Assembly: GCA_029959085.1 (NCBI GenBank)
Contig: JARWIR010000043.1
Coordinates: forward strand, 3,968,001 to 4,032,000
DNA length: 64,000 nucleotides
Source: Nemophila menziesii
Taxonomy: Eukaryota > Streptophyta > Magnoliopsida > Boraginales > Hydrophyllaceae
Reading direction: 5' to 3'
Shown here one piece after another: positions 59,262 to 64,000 of this stretch (the stretch's first letter is position 1; each line of letters begins with the position of its first letter). The notes under the pieces are model-generated. The model did not search any database and was not told the DNA's origin. It saw only the letters and a program-made list of their open reading frames with translations. The position numbers and the translations under genes were made by a program.

Positions 59262-59678
59262 CACATGCGCGCGTCCGTGAAATTTTTTTAAAATCGTCAT
59301 AACTAATTCAAAAAAAATCAGAAAATTAAAAAAAATATTTTTGAATAAATCTAATTAATATTTACGTCTATGAATTTTTTTGATTTTTTTTGAATTTTTT
59401 GAATTTTTTCGAATTTTTTTAATTTTTTTTTCGCAGACACGGAATTCCATGTTTAAACATGGAATTCCGTGTCTTAAACCGTGAAATAAACATGAAATTC
59501 CATGTTTTAAACATGAAATTTCGTGTCTGCGAAAAAAAATAAAAAAAATAAAAAAATTAGAAAATTCCGAAAAAATCATAGACGTAAATATTAATTTGAT
59601 TTATCCAAATATAATTTTTTTTGATTTTTTTTGAATTAGTTATGACGATTTTAAAAATATTTCACGGACGCGCACGTG
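59262..59678. mobile_element. Fold-back element (long inverted repeat)
   Basis: 417 bp forming a near-complete hairpin. The outer arms CACATGCGCGCGTCCGTGAA and CACGTGCGCGTCCGTGAAAT (other strand) continue inward through AATCGTCATAACTAATTC and TTTACGTCTATGA. The core holds a perfect 38-bp palindrome at 59436-59473 (GACACGGAATTCC...) followed by a diverged copy ending at TCTGCGA (59532). No clear target duplication is seen. It is a fold-back MITE candidate. Confidence 0.85.
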
Positions 59679-60036
59679 TTTATTAGTTTTTTTCTTATTT
59701 TTTAATTGTTAATTATAGGGAAAATGCCCTAAAAAATCAAATTATAAAATATTTCAACCCAATTAACTCAATGAAGAAAATACTTCCCAATAAAACCATT
59801 AACTAAATTATTTAATAGATTATTTGACTAAACTATCCCTACTTACTATATATATTACAAATTTCTTAATATATAAATACCCTAATTATCTTAATGTTTC
59901 ATTTTAGTTTTATCTTTCTTTCTCTCCCTTCCTCTGTCTTCCTCTTTCTATCCGATCACACTTCCTCCATCGCCGATCACAGATTTCTCTTCCTATTTCT
60001 GGCCGCTCAAAGTTCTCTCTTTCTCTCTCCATCTCC

Positions 60037-60447
60037 ATGTTTACATATCTCGAAGAAGAGCTCAACAAACGATTCAAACTCTTCGGAATCTGGGAAGCGC
60101 CATTAAAGGCCGAGTTCTTGAAACAACACTCTTAATCAGTGCGTGCTGTTGTCACGGGTGCTGGTCTTGGAGTTGATGCTGATCTGATCGAATCGCTTCC
60201 CAAGTTAGAGGACGTGTCAAGTTACAGTGTTGGAGTAGATAAAGTTGATTTAGAGAAATGCAAAGAGAAAGGAATTAAAGTTACTAATACACCTGATGTT
60301 CTTACTGATGACGTTGCTGATATTTGTGTCGCTGATGGTTTTGTTCGGAAAAATTCCTGGAAAAACGGAGATATACACAACGCTTATTATATCCCATCTG
60401 TATCTTGCTTAGATTATTCACTAGATAAAGGCCATGTATTCAGGTAA
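60037..60447 (+). pseudogene. Hydroxyphenylpyruvate/hydroxypyruvate reductase fragment
   Basis: The frame begins ATG at 60037 (MFTYLEEELNKRFKLFGIWE), the N-terminal part of plant HPPR/HPR2-type D-2-hydroxyacid dehydrogenases. A TAA at 60133-60135 breaks it after 32 codons. The same frame goes on with [29 protein letters not shown] and [14 protein letters not shown], all well conserved. About 15 residues are then missing before [11 protein letters not shown], and the end (after about 60380) no longer resembles the family. The NAD-binding Rossmann fold and catalytic Arg/Glu/His are absent. Intact relatives reduce 4-hydroxyphenylpyruvate and hydroxypyruvate. Confidence 0.85.
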
Positions 60448-60509
60448 GTTCAACACATCTTTGTTATTATTGAAAACTATTTTGTTTAGTAACTTTTCAG
60501 TTTTTTTTA

Positions 60510-60655
60510 TGGAACATCTGATGGGACTTAAGATAGTTATGGGATTAATTAGTTTTTCGGATTTTAGACTTTTGATGATGGGATTTATGCCGCTTAAGGG
60601 ATTTAGATGTGTGATGGGAATTAAGTTTGTTGATGGGAATTATTTAGCCTGTAGG
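60510..60655. repeat. Degenerate TGATGGGA repeat patch
   Basis: GATGGGACTTAAG, TATGGGATTAATTAG, GATGATGGGATTTATG, AAGGGATTTAGATG, GATGGGAATTAAG and GATGGGAATTAT follow at irregular spacing. They resemble the complement of the 19-bp minisatellite at the right end (TGATGGGACTCAATC). Confidence 0.5.
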
Positions 60656-61393
60656 TTATATTAGTGAACATAGTCATGTAATTGCTAGACGGGTACATAG
60701 TCTCTCGTAATTATTAATCTATTTTTCTTCTCTTGTAATTAGGTCAGGGACCTGTGATGAAATGTTGAATTAAGAAACAGATGCATATGAGAAGTTCATG
60801 ATTAAATATGCAACTATATATGGGGTTTGAAATAACTCGGTAAAGTCAGAGTTTGCTTCTACTAGAGCAGGGACCAATCAATGAATAACTCGGTACTTAG
60901 TTTTCTTTGCATTCGATTTTTTATTGCAAATTACACTGGAAAAAATGAATTTTGAGATAATATTTTATTGAGGTACAGTATACAAAGTTTGAATTTTATA
61001 TAAATCTAATATAGGCTATTTTCGAATAATTAGTTACTCATCTCTCCAATGATTAGATTTTTAATAACTTGATAGTAACTTTGAGCAAAGAACAAGAATA
61101 ATCTGGTAATAGCAGACTCAAGGATAATCCCATCAATGAATACAGTTAATTATTTTTTTACTTAACTAGATATTTTTGTACTATGTTGGTATGTTTGAAT
61201 TCGTATTTTCGTACTTTTGATGCATTTATTTGAATCTTCTTTTAAACAGTCAATTGATGGATTCGCTTTAAAGTGAAGCTAAAACTAAAGCTCCAGCTAC
61301 AGCTGAAGCATCTCCTCCGCGTAAAAACAGTGTTTTTCCGGAACCATCAGATGGTAAATTCGCTTTTTGTTTAACAACTAGTTGCTGGAAAAT

Positions 61394-61603
61394 CTATATT
61401 ACACAAACATTAAGAATAGCAAATATACATAATCGGAAATATAAAAAAATATGGCAATGAATAGGATACAAAGCATGATTTCCAGCTAAACCAAAGATCA
61501 ACTCATAGCCTGAAGTGAGAGTTATGTTGGTGTTTTTCTTTATTAGTTTTCCATTAACTTGCACACATCCTTTGCTTCTTTTGATCTCATGCTTAGTAAT
61601 CAA
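61394..61603 (-). pseudogene. FHA-domain protein fragment
   Basis: On -, KGCVQVNGKLIKKNTNITLT followed by SGYELIFGLAGNHAL resembles the second half of the FHA domain of a plant AAA-type ATPase family (pattern KGxVQVNGK...SGDEVVFG...HAYIF). The match is short and stops at GNHA, with no neighbouring exons on this strand. FHA domains bind phosphothreonine. The family assignment is from memory and moderate; the fragment is not a working gene. Confidence 0.45.
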
Positions 61604-61920
61604 ACTTCCTTCCTTCTGATCATTTCCACAAAAAGTAAGGACTAGTAATGCAATTTATTTGTGTAAAAGAAAAAACTAAGCTACATACTACCTCAACAAG
61701 CCTTATATAACATAATATTTTTCTCATGTTGTGATTTTTAATTAACATATTCGATTGCTTGCTTGAACCCACCATGACACTTGTTGTATATGCAATCATA
61801 GTTGGGTTTCGCAGTAAAATAATGAAAAAATTAAGTGCACCTTCCTTTAAAGTCATAAAACAGGTTCAGTAAAGAACAAAACTTGACACCAAAATTAATG
61901 TTCACAAAGATTAAAAATTG

Positions 61921-61988
61921 GGTGACGGGACTCGTCGCGGTGACGGGACTAATATCGTGGTGACGGGACTAATATCGCGGTGACTTTA
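61921..61988. repeat. Short GGTGACGGGACTAATATCGC tandem repeat
   Basis: About three units of roughly 24 bp: GGTGACGGGACTCGTCGC, GGTGACGGGACTAATATCGT, GGTGACGGGACTAATATCGC, GGTGAC. On the other strand the unit reads GCGATATTAGTCCCGTCACC, similar to the GCGATTGAGTCCCATCAGC unit of the array at 63.1-64 kb. Confidence 0.8.
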
Positions 61989-62655
61989 ATGTTTGAATAT
62001 TTAATGTGTTGTATCAATTATTTGGGACAGATATAATAGAAGATGGTTCCACAAATAGAGAAATAGTTGATTATCTGTTAAATTATTTATTGATTAGATT
62101 TAGAGCAAATAGTATGTTAGATGTGAAATGCTTCCTTATTAGTAATAACTAGCCATGTTGGATGGTTCAAATTTATACCCAGATATAGAAGACATATTTA
62201 GATTGCAAAAGTAGTGTTCTGAATTTGGTCTTTGTTCTTATCCATTGCAGGAGTATAAAGAAAAACTGAGGGTTGTAAAACTTGATCAATTCAATCTCTT
62301 CATCTTTTTTTTTGGTTGCTTCCTTAATTTCTTTCGATATTAACTCATGAATTGATGCGGGTTGTTGACTCGGTTAAAGTTCTCATGATCCCTATAGAGT
62401 CTTAACTATTCGAGGATCTTTTGGTTGCCTCTATATAATCACTTAATGTAGATTTTATTTTGCTTTCTTTTAGTTTTCGTTATGTAAATTAGTGTGACCA
62501 GCTTCTTCCTTTTGTAGTTTATGTTGTGGTCCAAATTAAATGTTAAATAAACTCTACTTTTGTGTAAAATCTTGGAATTTTGTTAATTCTTTAAGTTAAG
62601 AAATATGATATGCAGATTTTGTAGTTTGAGATTCTCATGAATTTTATTTGTTTGT
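61989..62655. other. No gene seen between minisatellite patches
   Basis: AT-rich sequence with no coding frame, RNA gene or element terminus. Confidence 0.4.
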
Positions 62656-62659
62656 ATCG

Positions 62660-62765
62660 TATCATCCCAATGAATTCCATAACCGGGAAAGATCCCATCA
62701 CTTGATAGATCGCATCACCGGAGTGAACCCATCACCCGGATGAATCCCATCACCCGGATAAACAA
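62660..62765. repeat. Degenerate CCCATCACCCGGATGAAT repeat patch
   Basis: About five diverged units around CCCATCA: ATCCCATCACTTGATAG, ATCGCATCACCGGAGTG, AACCCATCACCCGGATGA, ATCCCATCACCCGGATAA. Period is about 18-19 bp, the same as the long array that follows and with the same CCCATCA core. Confidence 0.75.
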
Positions 62766-63106
62766 TTACAGATTGTGGAATATTTCAATCTTTTGATTTT
62801 CACTTGCTTTATCCTAGATTTGAATTATATGGGAATGAATTATAATAATGATATGACGACTTATGTAGTTCCAGTTTCTTACGATGCACACTTAGCTGCA
62901 TTCCGTGCAAAGTAACCCAACAAGAGATAGAAATGCAGAATATTTCCAGAGACTCCCTCAAAGAAGGATAATGTATGGCTGTGACTTTTATGTAAATGTA
63001 TATATAATGTGAGGAACATACTAAACGAGTCTACTTCACATAGTGATTCTTATGAAGCAAAAAGAAGTGTAACTTGTGGAGTTAATTTGATATGTGATAT
63101 TAATAT

Positions 63107-64000
63107 GATTCCCATCAACGCGATTGATTCCCATCAGCGCGATTGAGTCCCATCAGCGCGATTGAGTCCCATCAGCGCGATAGATTCCCATCAGCGCGAT
63201 TGAGTCCCATCAGCGCGATTGAGTCCCATCATCGCGATTAAGTCCCATCAGCGCGATTGATTCCCATCAGCGCGATTGATTCCCATCAGCGCGATAGAGT
63301 CCCATCAGCGCGATAGAGTCCCATCAGCGCAATGAGGTCCCATCAGCGCGATTGAGTCCCATCAGCGCGATTGAGTCCCATCAGCGCGATAGAGTCCCAT
63401 CAACGCGATTGATTCCCATCAACGCGATTGATTCCCATCAGCGCGATTGATTCCCATCAGCGCGATGGAGTCCCATCAATGCGATTGATTCCCATCAACG
63501 CGATTGAGTCCCATCAGCGCGATTGAGTCCCATCAGCGCGATTGAGTCCCATCAGCGCGATTGAGTCCCATCAGCGCGATTGATTCCCATCAGCGCGACT
63601 GAGTCCCATCAGCGCGATAGAGTCCCATCAGCGCGATAGAGTCCCATCAGCGCGCGATTGATTCCCATCAGCGCGATAGAGTCCCATTAGCGCGATAGAG
63701 TCCCATCAGCGCGATAGAGTCCCATCAGCGCGATTGAGTCCCATCAGCGCGATAGAGTCCCATCAGCGCGATAGAGTCCCATCAACGTGATTGATTCCCA
63801 TCAGCTCGATGGAGTCCCATCAACGCGATTGATTCCCATCAACGCGATTGATTCCCATCAGCGCGATTGATTCCCATCAGCGCGATTGAGTCCCATCAAC
63901 GCGATCGAGTCCCATCAACGCGATTGAGTCCCATCAACGCGATTGATTCCCATCAGCGCGATTGAGTCCCATCAGCGCGATTGAGTCCCATCAACGCGAT
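63107..64000. repeat. 19-bp minisatellite array, runs off window
   Basis: About 47 units of GATTGAGTCCCATCAGCGC. Variants are GATTGATT, GATAGAGT and GATGGAGT in the first half and CAACGC or CAGCGC in the second. A 2-bp insertion makes CAGCGCGCGATTG near 63650. The pattern around GATGGAGTCCCATCAA at 63464 recurs at 63808, 344 bp away, which is 18 units plus the 2-bp insertion: an 18-unit block seems duplicated. No unit-length unique spacers occur and stops occur in all frames. The right end lies beyond the window. Confidence 0.97.

Noticed and set aside
63107..64000. CRISPR-like array of short direct repeats
   Set aside because: Units are contiguous 19-mers with no unique spacers, in a plant nuclear context; it is a minisatellite.

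Overview
The window is nuclear DNA of a flowering plant, most likely a eudicot. It carries intron-rich genes with GT-AG splice sites and AT-rich introns, two nuclear tRNA genes with plant-type flanks, and dense plant transposon families. I cannot name the species.

Four intact protein genes stand out from the repeats. An NPL4-like ubiquitin/Cdc48 cofactor gene (two exons, 411 aa) lies at 12.7-14.6 kb on +. The cohesin subunit SCC3 (20 exons, 1118 aa) is at 22.95-28.07 kb on +. The UTP15/SLOW WALKER1 rRNA-processing WD40 protein (no introns, 537 aa from the first ATG) is at 30.7-32.3 kb on -. The nodulin-homeobox protein NDX (17 coding exons, 935 aa) is at 48.8-53.6 kb on +. Joined exon lengths close the reading frame exactly in all spliced genes. 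From family knowledge, the first three are neighbours in Arabidopsis (AT2G47970, AT2G47980, AT2G47990), so this looks like a conserved microsyntenic block stretched by transposon insertions. A tRNA-Glu(TTC)/tRNA-Phe(GAA) pair on - sits between SCC3 and UTP15.

The rest is mostly mobile DNA. 0-2.2 kb: ends and one copy of a non-autonomous Mutator-like (MULE) family, apparently nested in an older hAT-like element. 3-7.8 kb: a near full-length but broken LINE with ORF1, endonuclease, RT, zinc-finger and RNase H regions. 8.9-10.6 kb: repeat modules and a long (TTAAGG)n array. 10.6-11.8 kb: an organelle-derived insert with a psaB fragment. 15.1-16.0 kb: a hAT-like MITE. 16.9-18.5 and 21.3-22.7 kb: two more MULE copies with 8/9-matching 9-bp target duplications, carrying arrays of the palindrome GAGTACTC. 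18.7-21.0 kb: a SINE, an LTR-like stretch and a LINE ORF1 remnant. 32.5-36.4 kb: two LINE remnants.

36.4-41.0 kb holds Helitron-like elements in head-to-tail order. They end in a hairpin plus CTAG and carry long (CCTTAA)n arrays; one array holds a SINE with a 16-bp target duplication and has a paralogous empty site 2.1 kb away. 41.1-42.6 kb is a PIF/Harbinger-type element with TTA target duplications, followed by a small MITE. 45.2-46.2 and 54.9-55.5 kb are LINE remnants on -. 59.3-59.7 kb is a 417-bp fold-back element. 60.0-61.6 kb contains fragments of two unrelated genes (a hydroxyphenylpyruvate reductase and an FHA-domain protein). From 60.5 kb to the window end a minisatellite family built on CCCATCA/TGATGGG appears as three scattered degenerate patches and one roughly 47-unit, 19-bp array that runs off the window.

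No new enzymatic system is evident. The most interesting signals are the Helitrons carrying hexamer arrays, the related minisatellite patches in both orientations, and the palindrome arrays inside the MULEs.
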